Positions 8,680 through 16,885 of a stretch of DNA of 64,000 bases are shown here, piece after piece; the first letter of the stretch is position 1; every line of letters begins with the position of its first letter. The notes beneath the pieces are model-generated. The model was not told the DNA's origin, searched no databases, and saw only the letters and a program-made list of their open reading frames with translations. A program made the translations under genes and the position numbers. Location of the stretch: the NCBI RefSeq assembly GCF_016862315.1, contig NZ_BOMS01000023.1, positions 1-64,000 of the forward strand, written 5' to 3'. The DNA is from Actinoplanes palleronii. Its GTDB lineage: Bacteria; Actinomycetota; Actinomycetes; Mycobacteriales; Micromonosporaceae.

Positions 8680-10488
8680 TCAGTCCCGGGCGCGGTGCCT
8701 GCCGGTGGTCTCCACCACCCGCTGTGCCGGCGCCCGCGACGCCCGGCTGCCGCCGGCCCGCTTGATCTCGTACATCGCGTGGTCCGCGGCGCGCAGCGCG
8801 GCATCCGGGTCCTCGGCCGGCGTGGCCAGGTGCACACCGACGCTGGCGCCGATGACGATGTGCTGTCCGGCGATCCGGAACGGCATCTCCACCACGTGCC
8901 GGACCCGGTTGGACATCGCCGCCACGTCGTCCGGGCCCAGCACGCCCGGCATCAGCACCACGAACTCGTCGCCACCGACCCGGGCCAGCACGTCGCCGGC
9001 CCGGATGCAGCCGCTCAGCCGGTCGGCCACCTGACGCAGCAACTCGTCGCCGGCCTCGTGCCCGTGCGTGTCGTTCACCGGCTTGAACCCGTCCAGGTCG
9101 ACGAAGAGCACGGCCACCGGGTCGCGGCGCAGCGACGAGCTGAGCGCGTCCTGCATCCGGCGCCGGTTCGGCAGCCCGGTCAGCGGGTCGTGCTGGGCCT
9201 CGTGCGCCAGCCGCTCCTGGAACGCCCGGTTCTCCGAGATGTCCCGGGCGTTGATCACCACGCCGGTCAGGGCCGGGTTGGTCATCTGGTTGGACGCGGT
9301 GAAGTCGAACCAGCGGTAGTGCCCGGTCGACGCCTTCACCCGGCACTGCAGGCGCAGCACCCCGGTCGGGTCGGTGACCAGCACCTCCAGGCGCTCCCGC
9401 ATGGTCGGCTGGTCGTCCGGGTGCACCAGGTCGAAGACGCTGTGCCCGGCGAGCTCGCCGGCCTCGAAGCCCAGGATCGCCGCCGAACTCGGACTCGTGA
9501 AGATCATCCGCCCGTCCCGGTCGATCACCGTGACGATGTCCGGCGCGTGCTGGAACAGCGCCGAGAACCGCTCGTCGGCGCGCCGCCGCTGGATCTGGGT
9601 GCGGTAGCCGAGCACCGAGATGCCGACCACGCCGATCAGCAGCATGGCGAGCAGCGTGATGTTCACCGTCTGGCTGCGGCTGTGCACCGCGCCGTCGAAC
9701 GACGACTTGGTCTGGCTCCGCACGTACGAGTACCCGCTCGGCAGCCCGGCCACCACGATCGCGATCATGTCGGTGGTGCCCGCCTTGTACTGCAGGAACC
9801 GGGTCCCGGTGCCACCCAGCTGCGGCACGATCGCCGCGTCCACCATGCCACCGACCAGGTCGGGCACGCTGCTCGCGGCCACCATCCCGGTGCTGTCCAC
9901 CACGTCGGTGCGGTGGTTCTCGCTGGACAGCTGCACGGTGTACTTCTGCAGCGAGGTGGTGGCGACCTGGTTCAGGCCGATCAGGAAGCCGGCCGGTGCG
10001 CCGCCGACCACGATCGGCACGGCCACCGCGGCGAGCGCGATGCTGTCCACCACCATCACGCCGGAGAACCCGATCTGGGCGCCCGCGGCCAGCTGCTTGC
10101 GCATCGGGATCCAGGCCGCGTTGTCCTCGGACGGCAGACCCGTCGACCGGCTGCTGTTGAGCACGCCGCCGTCCAGGTCGGTCATGATCATGCCGTACTG
10201 GAAGGTCGAGCTCTTGGCGGCGGCCGTGATCAGCAGGGTCCGGTCGGCCTCGGCGCCGGCCGCCAGCGTCAGCGGGTGTTCCGCCAGCACCTGGACCAGC
10301 TCCTGCGCCGAGAGCAGCTGCAACTGCCCGGTCAGGGTGGCGTTGTTGGTGCCCAGTTCGGTGCTGTCGGCACGATGCACGGCGTCGGCCGCGTTCAACG
10401 CCGAGCGGTTGACCACGATGGCGATGCCACCGGCGGCCAGCAGCAGGAGCGTGCTGATCACCACGGCGATCCAGTTCCGGACCCGCAT
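8680..10488 (-). CDS. Membrane diguanylate cyclase with extracellular sensor, PAS and GGDEF domains
   Basis: Encodes 602 aa. Order: membrane helix (about 7-27), a 250-residue extracytoplasmic region with a Cache-like look, a second helix (about 280-300), a PAS domain (about 310-430, HAPDIVTVIDRDGRMIF) and a GGDEF domain. The catalytic GGDEF is intact at 505-509 and is preceded five residues earlier by RAGD, a product-inhibition I-site. It should make c-di-GMP in response to an external signal. The ATG at 10488 follows AAGGAGG by 4 nt and is preferred to a start six codons earlier. It lies immediately upstream of the acyl-CoA dehydrogenase gene. Confidence 0.92.
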   Translation of the reverse strand: MRVRNWIAVVISTLLLLAAGGIAIVVNRSALNAADAVHRADSTELGTNNATLTGQLQLLSAQELVQVLAEHPLTLAAGAEADRTLLITAAAKSSTFQYGMIMTDLDGGVLNSSRSTGLPSEDNAAWIPMRKQLAAGAQIGFSGVMVVDSIALAAVAVPIVVGGAPAGFLIGLNQVATTSLQKYTVQLSSENHRTDVVDSTGMVAASSVPDLVGGMVDAAIVPQLGGTGTRFLQYKAGTTDMIAIVVAGLPSGYSYVRSQTKSSFDGAVHSRSQTVNITLLAMLLIGVVGISVLGYRTQIQRRRADERFSALFQHAPDIVTVIDRDGRMIFTSPSSAAILGFEAGELAGHSVFDLVHPDDQPTMRERLEVLVTDPTGVLRLQCRVKASTGHYRWFDFTASNQMTNPALTGVVINARDISENRAFQERLAHEAQHDPLTGLPNRRRMQDALSSSLRRDPVAVLFVDLDGFKPVNDTHGHEAGDELLRQVADRLSGCIRAGDVLARVGGDEFVVLMPGVLGPDDVAAMSNRVRHVVEMPFRIAGQHIVIGASVGVHLATPAEDPDAALRAADHAMYEIKRAGGSRASRAPAQRVVETTGRHRARD

Positions 10489-10705
10489 CAAGCCTCCTTC
10501 CCTCACCGGACGTCATGGGCAGGGGACAGCCCGCCTTCACCGGATGTGATCGGCAGCCGGGAGCCCGGATGAATGAACCAGCGAATAAAACCCCCCGAAA
10601 ACGGGGCGGCGCACCGGCCCATCGACCCCCGATGATGGAGGGGTAGCCGCACCCGTACGCCGAGCGATGTGACCCGACGACCCCCGTCGACGATCGGAGC
10701 ACCGC

Positions 10706-12427
10706 ATGCGCAAAGAGGTCATCGCACCTCCGCCGGACAGGTTCGCGCCGCTGCGTGCCCGTGTCCCCCGCCCCCGGCGCCCCTCCGGTCTGCCGCCCCC
10801 GGACGAGCGGCACCGGCCCCGGATCATGCGGGCCGCCCTCAGCCTCACCGGCGCCGGCCTCGCGGCCTTCTTCTACTGCCTCGCGTTCACCCCGTCGCTG
10901 CTCCCCCGGGTCGGTTACCTCCAGGGCCTGGTCGCCGGGATCACGGCCGCCATGGGGTACGCCCTGGGCACCGCGATCGGCGCGCTGATCCGCCTCCGGT
11001 TCCGGTTCTCGCCCCGGGCCGTACGGATCTGGTGGCGGGTCCTCGGCCTGCTGCTCACCCCGATGATCGCCACCTGCCTCTGGCTCGGTGTCCGCTGGCA
11101 ACGGGAGTTACGGCTGCGACTCGGGATGCCACCGGCACAGGAGTACGACATCGTCCGCACGGTCGGGGCCAGCCTGCTCACCTTCGGGGTGCTCCTGCTG
11201 ATCGCGCGCACCCTGCGACTCGCCACGCACGGTTGCGCCCAGGTGTTCCGGCTGATCGTCCCGGACCGGGCGGCGTACTGCGCGGGCACCGTGGTGGTGG
11301 CCGTGCTCAGCTACACGGCGTTCGACGGGCTGCTGGTCGCGCACCTGTTCGCGGTCGCCGACCGGTCCGCCGCCGTGATCAACAACGGCACCGGGAACGG
11401 CATCACGGTCCCGGTCTCGTCGCTGCGCTCCGGCGGGCCGCACTCGCTGGTGCCGTGGGACACCCTGGGCCGGCAGGGCCGGGCGTTCGTGGCCAGCGTC
11501 CCCAGCGCCGAGCAGCTCGCCGCGTTCGCCGGGCACCCGGCCACCGAGCCGATCCGGATCTACGCCGGGCTGGCCTCGGCGGACACCATGACCGCACGGG
11601 CCGAGCTGGTGGTCCGCGAGATGGACCGGACCGGCGCGTTCCGGCGCAGCGTGGTCGCGGTGTTCACCCCGACCGGCACCGGCTGGGTGGACAACCGGGT
11701 GACCCAGTCCCTGGAGTACATGTACGCCGGGGACACCGCGCTGGTCTCCATGCAGTATTCGTACCTGCCGAGCTGGATCGCCTTCTGGGGTGACCGGTCC
11801 GAGGTGGTGGACGCGGCATCAGCCCTGATCACCGCGGTGCGCGAGCGATGGGCGGAGCTGCCCGCCGACCATCGGCCCAAGCTGTTGCTGTTCGGCGAGA
11901 GCCTCGGGACGTACGGCATGGAAGCCACCTTCGGCAGTGCCGCCGCGCTGGTCGCCGGCGCGGACGGGGTGCTGATGGAGGGGCCGACCTTCGCCAACCC
12001 GGTCCACCAGCAGCTCACCCTGGAGCGGGCGGCCGGCTCACCGGTCTGGGACCCGGTCTACCCCGGCCTGCCGGTGGACTTCGCCGACACCGCGAGTGAG
12101 CTGCGCGACCGCCCCGGGATCCGGCCCCGGGTGGTCTACCTGCAGAACTCGTCCGACCCGATCGTCTGGTGGAGCTGGGACCTGCTGTGGAAACGACCGG
12201 CCTGGCTGCGTGGGGAGCGTGGGCCGGACGTGACACCGGCCATGCACTGGTTCCCCGGGGTGACGTTCTGGCAGACCACGTGTGACCTGCTCTTCGCGAA
12301 CAAGGCGCCGACCGGGCACGGGCACGTCTACAAGTCGGCGACGGTGGACGGGTGGGCGGCGGTCGCCCCGCCACCGGGGTGGACCACCGCCGACACGGTC
12401 CGGCTGCGTGCCCAGCTGGGCGGTTAG
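10706..12427 (+). CDS. Membrane-anchored alpha/beta-hydrolase family protein
   Basis: Encodes 573 aa. The N-terminal third has about five hydrophobic helices (from FYCLAFTPSLLPRVGYLQGL on), and the C-terminal half carries an alpha/beta-hydrolase nucleophile elbow GESLGTYG with S399. The layout and length match the actinobacterial two-domain family (Abhydrolase_9 with its N-terminal membrane domain). The ATG at 10706 has GGAG 6 nt upstream. No close partner gene is evident, and the substrate of this family is not established to my knowledge; an envelope lipid or ester is a guess. Confidence 0.85.
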   Translation: MRKEVIAPPPDRFAPLRARVPRPRRPSGLPPPDERHRPRIMRAALSLTGAGLAAFFYCLAFTPSLLPRVGYLQGLVAGITAAMGYALGTAIGALIRLRFRFSPRAVRIWWRVLGLLLTPMIATCLWLGVRWQRELRLRLGMPPAQEYDIVRTVGASLLTFGVLLLIARTLRLATHGCAQVFRLIVPDRAAYCAGTVVVAVLSYTAFDGLLVAHLFAVADRSAAVINNGTGNGITVPVSSLRSGGPHSLVPWDTLGRQGRAFVASVPSAEQLAAFAGHPATEPIRIYAGLASADTMTARAELVVREMDRTGAFRRSVVAVFTPTGTGWVDNRVTQSLEYMYAGDTALVSMQYSYLPSWIAFWGDRSEVVDAASALITAVRERWAELPADHRPKLLLFGESLGTYGMEATFGSAAALVAGADGVLMEGPTFANPVHQQLTLERAAGSPVWDPVYPGLPVDFADTASELRDRPGIRPRVVYLQNSSDPIVWWSWDLLWKRPAWLRGERGPDVTPAMHWFPGVTFWQTTCDLLFANKAPTGHGHVYKSATVDGWAAVAPPPGWTTADTVRLRAQLGG

Positions 12428-12472
12428 CGCTGTTATCGCTGGTTGTCAGAGCTGGTTATTCGGCGCTGGCTG

Positions 12473-13051
12473 TCAGCGCTTCAGCCATGGTTGCAGCGCT
12501 CGGGTGACCCTGGGCAGCACCAGGTAGGTCATGATCGGGGTCAGTACCAGCGTGCTGATCAGCGTGCGCAGCACCAGGTTCAGGTCGACCAGGTGCGGGG
12601 CGAGCAGCCAGCCGGAGAGCAGGCTGACCGGGAAGAAGCCGAGCCAGATGGTGACCGCCTGCTTCCAGCGGGACGGCGGCTTCGGCGCCTCCGGGAGGCC
12701 CTCGTCGGCCGGGAGCTCGCGGGGCGGGTCGAACCAGCCCTCGATGCCGGTCCGCTTCTCCACCCGGGTGTGCTCGACGAACCCCTCGGCCGAGGAGAGC
12801 CACCACTGCCGTTCCGGTGACTCCTCCCAGCCGTGCAACGCTCCGGCGTCGGCGAAGCGGTACAGCATGTGCCACTCGGTGGAGCCGAGCTCGGGGCGGA
12901 CCCAGCCGGTGCCGAGGAAACCGGGGAAGGCCTCGGCGAGCGACGCACCGGCCCGGACCCACGCGGCCATCTCCGCGGCCCGCGACGGGTCGGCCCGCCG
13001 GGTGATGGCGACGGTCACGGCGAGCTGCGGCGGAGACTTCATGTCCCACAT
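12473..13051 (-). CDS. ABM-like (antibiotic biosynthesis monooxygenase fold) membrane protein
   Basis: Encodes 192 aa. Residues about 5-100 resemble the small alpha/beta ABM fold (VTVAITRRADPSRAAEMAAW and a WEESPERQWWLSSAEGF stretch), and residues about 125-190 form two predicted membrane helices (IWLGFFPVSLLSGWLL and a later hydrophobic run). Such ABM-plus-two-helix proteins are widespread and uncharacterised. The ATG at 13051 has AAGGA about 8 nt upstream; a second ATG lies three codons in. It converges on the hydrolase gene, with a 45-bp gap containing imperfect GCTGG repeats. Confidence 0.75.
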   Translation of the reverse strand: MWDMKSPPQLAVTVAITRRADPSRAAEMAAWVRAGASLAEAFPGFLGTGWVRPELGSTEWHMLYRFADAGALHGWEESPERQWWLSSAEGFVEHTRVEKRTGIEGWFDPPRELPADEGLPEAPKPPSRWKQAVTIWLGFFPVSLLSGWLLAPHLVDLNLVLRTLISTLVLTPIMTYLVLPRVTRALQPWLKR

Positions 13052-13123
13052 TGTGGTAAGTCCTTGTTTCGGGCGCGTGGCATCCCACAGATCAGTGCTG
13101 TGCCACACAGTTCGCCGGCGCGG

Positions 13124-13129
13124 TAAGTT
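13124..13129 (+). promoter_or_regulatory. -10 element (TAAGTT), near-leaderless start
   Basis: TAAGTT ends 8 nt before the ATG at 13138, placing the expected transcription start within two bases of the start codon. No Shine-Dalgarno is present, which supports a leaderless or nearly leaderless mRNA. Confidence 0.55.
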
Positions 13130-13137
13130 CTGCGAGC

Positions 13138-14388
13138 ATGACGATCAAACGAAGGTTGTCGATAGCCGTGCTCGCCGTCGCGACGCTCGCCGCCACGAGT
13201 GGCTTCACGCGGCCCGCTTTGTCGCACGCCGCCACGCCGCCAGGCGCCGCCGCGTTGCCGGCCGATCCCGCCACCCTCGCCGCCGATCCTGCCGCCCTGT
13301 CGGCCAGCCCGGCCGCCCCAGCGGCCCATCCTGCCGCGCTATCCGATTTTTCGGATTTGTCGGATAAATCGGCTGCGCCGCACGCTCCGGCCTGGCGGCT
13401 CACCGACACCGGGAGCACCGTACGGTTCCGCGGTCTGGCCCCGGTCAGTGCCTCGGTGGCCTGGGTCGCGGGCAGTGCCGGCACCATCCTGCGCACCGTC
13501 GACGGCGGCCGCAGATGGTCCTCGGTCGGCCCGGCCGATGCCGCTGAGCTGCAGTTCCGCGACATCGAGGCGTTCGACGCCCGGCACGCGGTCGCGCTGA
13601 CCATCGGCACCGGCACCGACTCCCGGATCTACACCACCGCGGACGGCGGCCGCACCTGGAACCGCACGTTCCAGAACGACGACGCCGCCGCCTTCTACGA
13701 CTGCATCACGTTCCTGGACCGGCGGCACGGCCTCGCCCTCTCCGACCCGGTAGACGGAAAGTTCCGGATCCTCGCCACCAGCGACGGCGGCCGCTCCTGG
13801 ACGGTACGCCCGCCCACCGGCATGCCGGCCGCCCTGGACGGCGAGTTCGCGTTCGCCGCCAGCGGCACCTGCCTGGTCTCCAGCGGCGGACGCGCCTTCT
13901 TCGCCACCGGCGGCGGCGCCACCGCCCGCGTCTTCAGCTCCGCCGACCGCGGCCGCACCTGGACCGCGACCGGCACCCCGATCCCGAGCGGCCCCAGCGC
14001 CGGCATCTACGGCCTGGCCTTCCGCGACCCGCACCACGGCCTCGCGGTCGGCGGCGACTACACCACCCCGGCCTCGGCCCCGTCCGGAGCCGCCGTCACC
14101 CGCAACGGCCGCACCTGGTCGGCCGCCACGTCCCCGCCCGGCGAATACCGCTCCGGCGTGGCCTGGTCCACCCTCGCTCTCGCTCCCAGCACCGCCCTCG
14201 GCTCGGGCACCAGCCATTCCGTCTCCGCCATCGCCGTCGGCCCGACCGGCAGTGACCTCTCCACGGACGGCGGCCTCACCTGGCACCGCTTCGACACCGG
14301 CAGCTTCGACGCGGTCGCCTGTGTCACCCACGCGTGCTGGGCCTCCGGCGAGCAGGGCCGAGTAGCCCGCCTCACCTACACCCGCTGA
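13138..14388 (+). CDS. Secreted BNR/YCF48-type beta-propeller protein
   Basis: Encodes 416 aa. A signal peptide (cleavage likely after SHAA, near residue 32) is followed by a low-complexity Ala/Pro/Asp/Ser stretch (about 33-85, ADPA-like repeats and SDFSDLSDK), then propeller blades with repeated DGGRTW/DGGRSW/DRGRTW Asp-box motifs. Proteins of this class are related to plant and cyanobacterial YCF48/HCF136 and to sialidase-like propellers; in actinobacteria they are exported with unknown function. Asp boxes are structural, so no enzymatic activity is claimed. It is followed by a long non-coding region. Confidence 0.82.
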   Translation: MTIKRRLSIAVLAVATLAATSGFTRPALSHAATPPGAAALPADPATLAADPAALSASPAAPAAHPAALSDFSDLSDKSAAPHAPAWRLTDTGSTVRFRGLAPVSASVAWVAGSAGTILRTVDGGRRWSSVGPADAAELQFRDIEAFDARHAVALTIGTGTDSRIYTTADGGRTWNRTFQNDDAAAFYDCITFLDRRHGLALSDPVDGKFRILATSDGGRSWTVRPPTGMPAALDGEFAFAASGTCLVSSGGRAFFATGGGATARVFSSADRGRTWTATGTPIPSGPSAGIYGLAFRDPHHGLAVGGDYTTPASAPSGAAVTRNGRTWSAATSPPGEYRSGVAWSTLALAPSTALGSGTSHSVSAIAVGPTGSDLSTDGGLTWHRFDTGSFDAVACVTHACWASGEQGRVARLTYTR

Positions 14389-14666
14389 CCCACTCCCCCG
14401 GCCGTCAAGAAGCGCCGCCGCTCCTTCGCCACCCTCTTACTGCCCGTGCCGCCGCTCAAGGTCGGCTGGTGGCAGCGGTCGGCTCGCCAGGCGAGGGGGC
14501 GGCGGGTCAGGGCCGCTGCCGCCACCCACGGCACCCGTTTCGTCCAGCACCAACCCAGACGGTACGCCGGCGCAGGCCCCGGCCGCCCCCACCATTCCCA
14601 CCCACCCGGCTCCCCACGCCGCCGGCCCGAAGGTCACCACGGCCCAGGATCCGCCGAGCGCTTCCA

Positions 14667-14717
14667 GCTGGTCCTGGTGGCCCTTACGACGCACTCATAA
14701 CGGCCACCAGCACCAGC
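14667..14717. repeat. Long hairpin element
   Basis: GCTGGTCCTGGTGGCC (14667-14682) pairs with GGCCACCAGCACCAGC (14702-14717), 16-nt arms with one mismatch and a 19-nt loop. It resembles the other GCTGG-armed hairpins in this window. Confidence 0.65.
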
Positions 14718-14788
14718 CGGCACCCCCATGCCGCCCAGCTTAAGTTGATCTTGATGGGCCGTTGGCGGCCGAAACCACCCAGCCCGCG

Positions 14789-14874
14789 AGGACATCCCGG
14801 CCCGCCCCCGCGGAAGGAGGACACCCGGTCCGCCCCCGCAGAAGTAGGACATCCCGGTCCGCCCCGCGGAAGTC
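14789..14874. repeat. Three tandem copies of a 28-29 bp unit
   Basis: Units begin AGGACATCCCGG, AGGACACCCGG and AGGACATCCCGG at 14789, 14818 and 14846 and each ends in a GCGGAAG or GCAGAAG block. Copy lengths of 29, 28 and 29 bp are not multiples of three, which argues against coding. Confidence 0.75.
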
Positions 14875-15055
14875 AGCGGACGGCAGGCTCTGTCGTCGGC
14901 CTTGGCGACCCGGGCTCCGTCCGTGATCAAACCTGACGCTGGCGCATGGGCTCACGCTCGCCGACCGGCGCCGTTTGCGGCCGTCACCACCCGTCGCAGA
15001 CGTGAACGACCCCGGTCGCAGCGTGCACACCGGTCCACCGTGCGTTCCGGTTCCC

Positions 15056-15108
15056 GGCTGGTGCTCAGGGGTGCCTCCCCGCCCCCGAGACACCCCTGAG
15101 CACCAGCC
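15056..15108. repeat. Perfect 18-bp hairpin, orphan copy of a terminator-like element
   Basis: GGCTGGTGCTCAGGGGTG (15056-15073) and its exact complement (15091-15108) flank a 17-nt loop. It sits about 670 bp from the nearest gene end. The same stem sequence type and the same 17-nt loop recur at 36594-36650 between two convergent genes. Confidence 0.75.
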
Positions 15109-15124
15109 ACCAACACCAGCTTGC

Positions 15125-15208
15125 GAGCGGTCCGAGCGGTCCGAGCGGTCGCGCGGTCCGAGCGGTCGCGCGGTCCGAGCGGTCGCGCGGTCCGAGCGGT
15201 CGCGCGGG
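15125..15208. repeat. 9-bp and 17-bp tandem repeats
   Basis: Two copies of GAGCGGTCC are followed by three exact copies of the 17-mer GAGCGGTCGCGCGGTCC (from 15143, 15160 and 15177) and a partial fourth. This looks like recent slippage or unequal crossover. Confidence 0.85.
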
Positions 15209-15509
15209 TGACCGGACACCGGCGAGTACCCGGCCGGGCGCTCGCCGCCGGGATGTAACCGACCCCGGCCGGGGTGAACACGGTGTCTGCCCGGGGAGCG
15301 TCGTGCACGATGATCGTCGGCTGGTCGCCCCTCGATCACCCTGTGGCCGGCGAGGGGGTGTGTGCATGCCCGCTCGGATGTGTCTGTCGCTGCTGGGCAG
15401 GGCGGTGAGAGTCCGCATTGCCAGATCGCGTGCCGCTACCGCCCACCTGGGGGCGGTAGCCGCACGCACCACCCGACCGCGGACCGCCACCGCCCCCGAA
15501 CCCGACCCA

Positions 15510-15779
15510 CCGCGGACCCCTGCCGCCCCACCGATGCCGAACGCGGACCCCTGCCGCCCCCTCAGTGCCGAACGCGGACGGCTACCGCTCCTTCAGTGCC
15601 GAGCGCGGACCCCTGCCGCCCCTCAGTGCCGAGCGCGGACCCCTGCCGCCCCTTCGCCGCGGAGCTCGGACTGTCACCGCCCCACCGATGCCGAACGAGG
15701 ACTCCGGCCGCCCCGCCGATGCCGAACGAGGACTCCGGCCGCCCCGCCGGCGCCGAGCGCGGACTTCCACCGCCCCACC
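15510..15779. repeat. Degenerate tandem repeat, unit about 30-36 bp
   Basis: At least seven diverged copies of a unit built from TGCCGAACGCGGACC followed by CTGCCGCCCC-like sequence. Adjacent copies such as those near 15690 and 15720 (CGATGCCGAACGAGGACTCC) are nearly identical. Copy length varies and frames shift between copies, so it is not read as a gene. Confidence 0.65.
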
Positions 15780-15935
15780 GGCATCGATCACCCACGCTGA
15801 CCGTTACAGCAACACCGAGCGACGGCCCGTAACGACACGCCTACCACCTGCACCCGAACACATCGGGAACCACTCCAAGACCGCAAGGCCCCGCCGAGAT
15901 CAAAATAGGGCTGAGCGACATTGCGGCACCCCCCA

Positions 15936-15986
15936 GCTGGCCCTCACGGCCCCCACAGCCCACCCATAAGGGCCGTCACAACCAGC
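15936..15986. repeat. Hairpin with GCTGG and ACGGCCC arms
   Basis: GCTGG (15936-15940) pairs with CCAGC (15982-15986) and ACGGCCC (15946-15952) with GGGCCGT (15970-15976). A second, more degenerate copy follows near 15999-16036. Confidence 0.55.
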
Positions 15987-16246
15987 CCGGCACCCCCAAG
16001 CTGGCCCCCACGGCCGCCACGGCCGCCACGGCCAGCCCGGCACTCCTCGGCTGGACCTCACGGCCCTTGTGGGTGCGAAACGGCGGGGCCCAAGACCCGC
16101 GGATACGCCCCGGCGGGCGTGGGGCGGTTGGGAGTGGACTGGGCCTTGCGGGTCAGCCACGGAGGGGTGGTTGCGTCCGGGGCTGGATCGGTCGTACCGG
16201 AAAAGGGTGAAGCGGGACCGGACCGCCTGCCGGAAGTGGCGCGGGG

Positions 16247-16885
16247 TCAGGCGTTCAGGTAGGTGAGGACGGCCAGGACGCGGCGGTTGTCGTCGTCGGA
16301 CGGGGGGAGGTCGAGTTTGGTGAAGATGCTGTTGATGTGTTTGCTGACGGCTTTCTCCCCGACGAAGAGTTTGGCGGCGATCGCGCCGTTGGAGCGGCCC
16401 TCGGCCATCAGGGTGAGCACCTCGCGTTCGCGGCCGGTGAGCGCGGAGAGCGGGGACTGGCGGCGGGCCAGCAGCTGGTAGACCACCTCGGGGTCCATGG
16501 CGGTGCCGCCGCCTGCCACGCGGCGGACCGCGTCGACGAACTGGGCGACGTGCGAGACCCGGTCCTTCAGCAGATAGCCGACGCCGCCGGTGCGGTCGGA
16601 GAGCAACTCGCGGGCGTAGAGCGGTTCGACGTGCTGGCTGAGCACCAGCACCGGCATGCCGGGGATCTCGACGCGGGCGGCGATCGCGGCCTGCAAGCCC
16701 TCGTCGGTGAAGGTCGGTGGCAGCCGGACGTCGACGACGGCCACATCTGGGCGGTGCTCGACGAGGGCGGGCAGCAGCGCGGGTCCGTTGTCGACGGCCG
16801 CCACCACCTGGCAGCCGTGCGCGGTCAACAGTCGGGTCAGGCCGTCCCGGAGGAGGGCGTGGTCTTCGGCGAGGACGACGCGCAA
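16247..16885 (-). CDS. NarL/LuxR-family response regulator (DesR-like context)
   Basis: Encodes 212 aa: receiver domain (1-125) with phospho-acceptor D52 (VVDVRLPP) and acidic pocket ED at 7-8, then a LuxR-type HTH (146-200, LTGREREVLTLMAEGRSNGAIA). The TTG at 16885 is chosen because GGAGG lies 4 nt upstream and the receiver begins at once (LRVVLAEDH). It overlaps the 3' end of the histidine kinase gene by 49 bp, so the pair is translationally coupled. The genes lie divergent to a fatty acid desaturase, as with Bacillus DesK-DesR; that parallel is inference. Confidence 0.9.
   Translation of the reverse strand: MRVVLAEDHALLRDGLTRLLTAHGCQVVAAVDNGPALLPALVEHRPDVAVVDVRLPPTFTDEGLQAAIAARVEIPGMPVLVLSQHVEPLYARELLSDRTGGVGYLLKDRVSHVAQFVDAVRRVAGGGTAMDPEVVYQLLARRQSPLSALTGREREVLTLMAEGRSNGAIAAKLFVGEKAVSKHINSIFTKLDLPPSDDDNRRVLAVLTYLNA

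Larger units (their letters stand above)
14389..16246. other. 1.86-kb non-coding region rich in repeats and hairpins
   Basis: Open frames here are short, overlap on both strands and are mostly Pro/Arg/Ala translations of repetitive DNA, so no gene is called. The stretch holds three families of short tandem repeats and at least three long hairpins listed separately. It is bounded by the stops of two convergent genes. Confidence 0.7.

Noticed and set aside
8660..11101. Upstream continuation of the acyl-CoA dehydrogenase frame over the cyclase gene
   Set aside because: It is a shadow of the cyclase on the same strand in another frame; the dehydrogenase fold begins at 8659.
15125..15779. CRISPR array
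   Set aside because: The repeats are directly adjacent or degenerate with no unique spacers of constant length, and no cas genes are nearby.
15303..15969. Pro/Arg-rich open frames across the 15.3-16 kb region
   Set aside because: They are translations of tandem repeats, exist in several frames and on both strands, and have no start signals.
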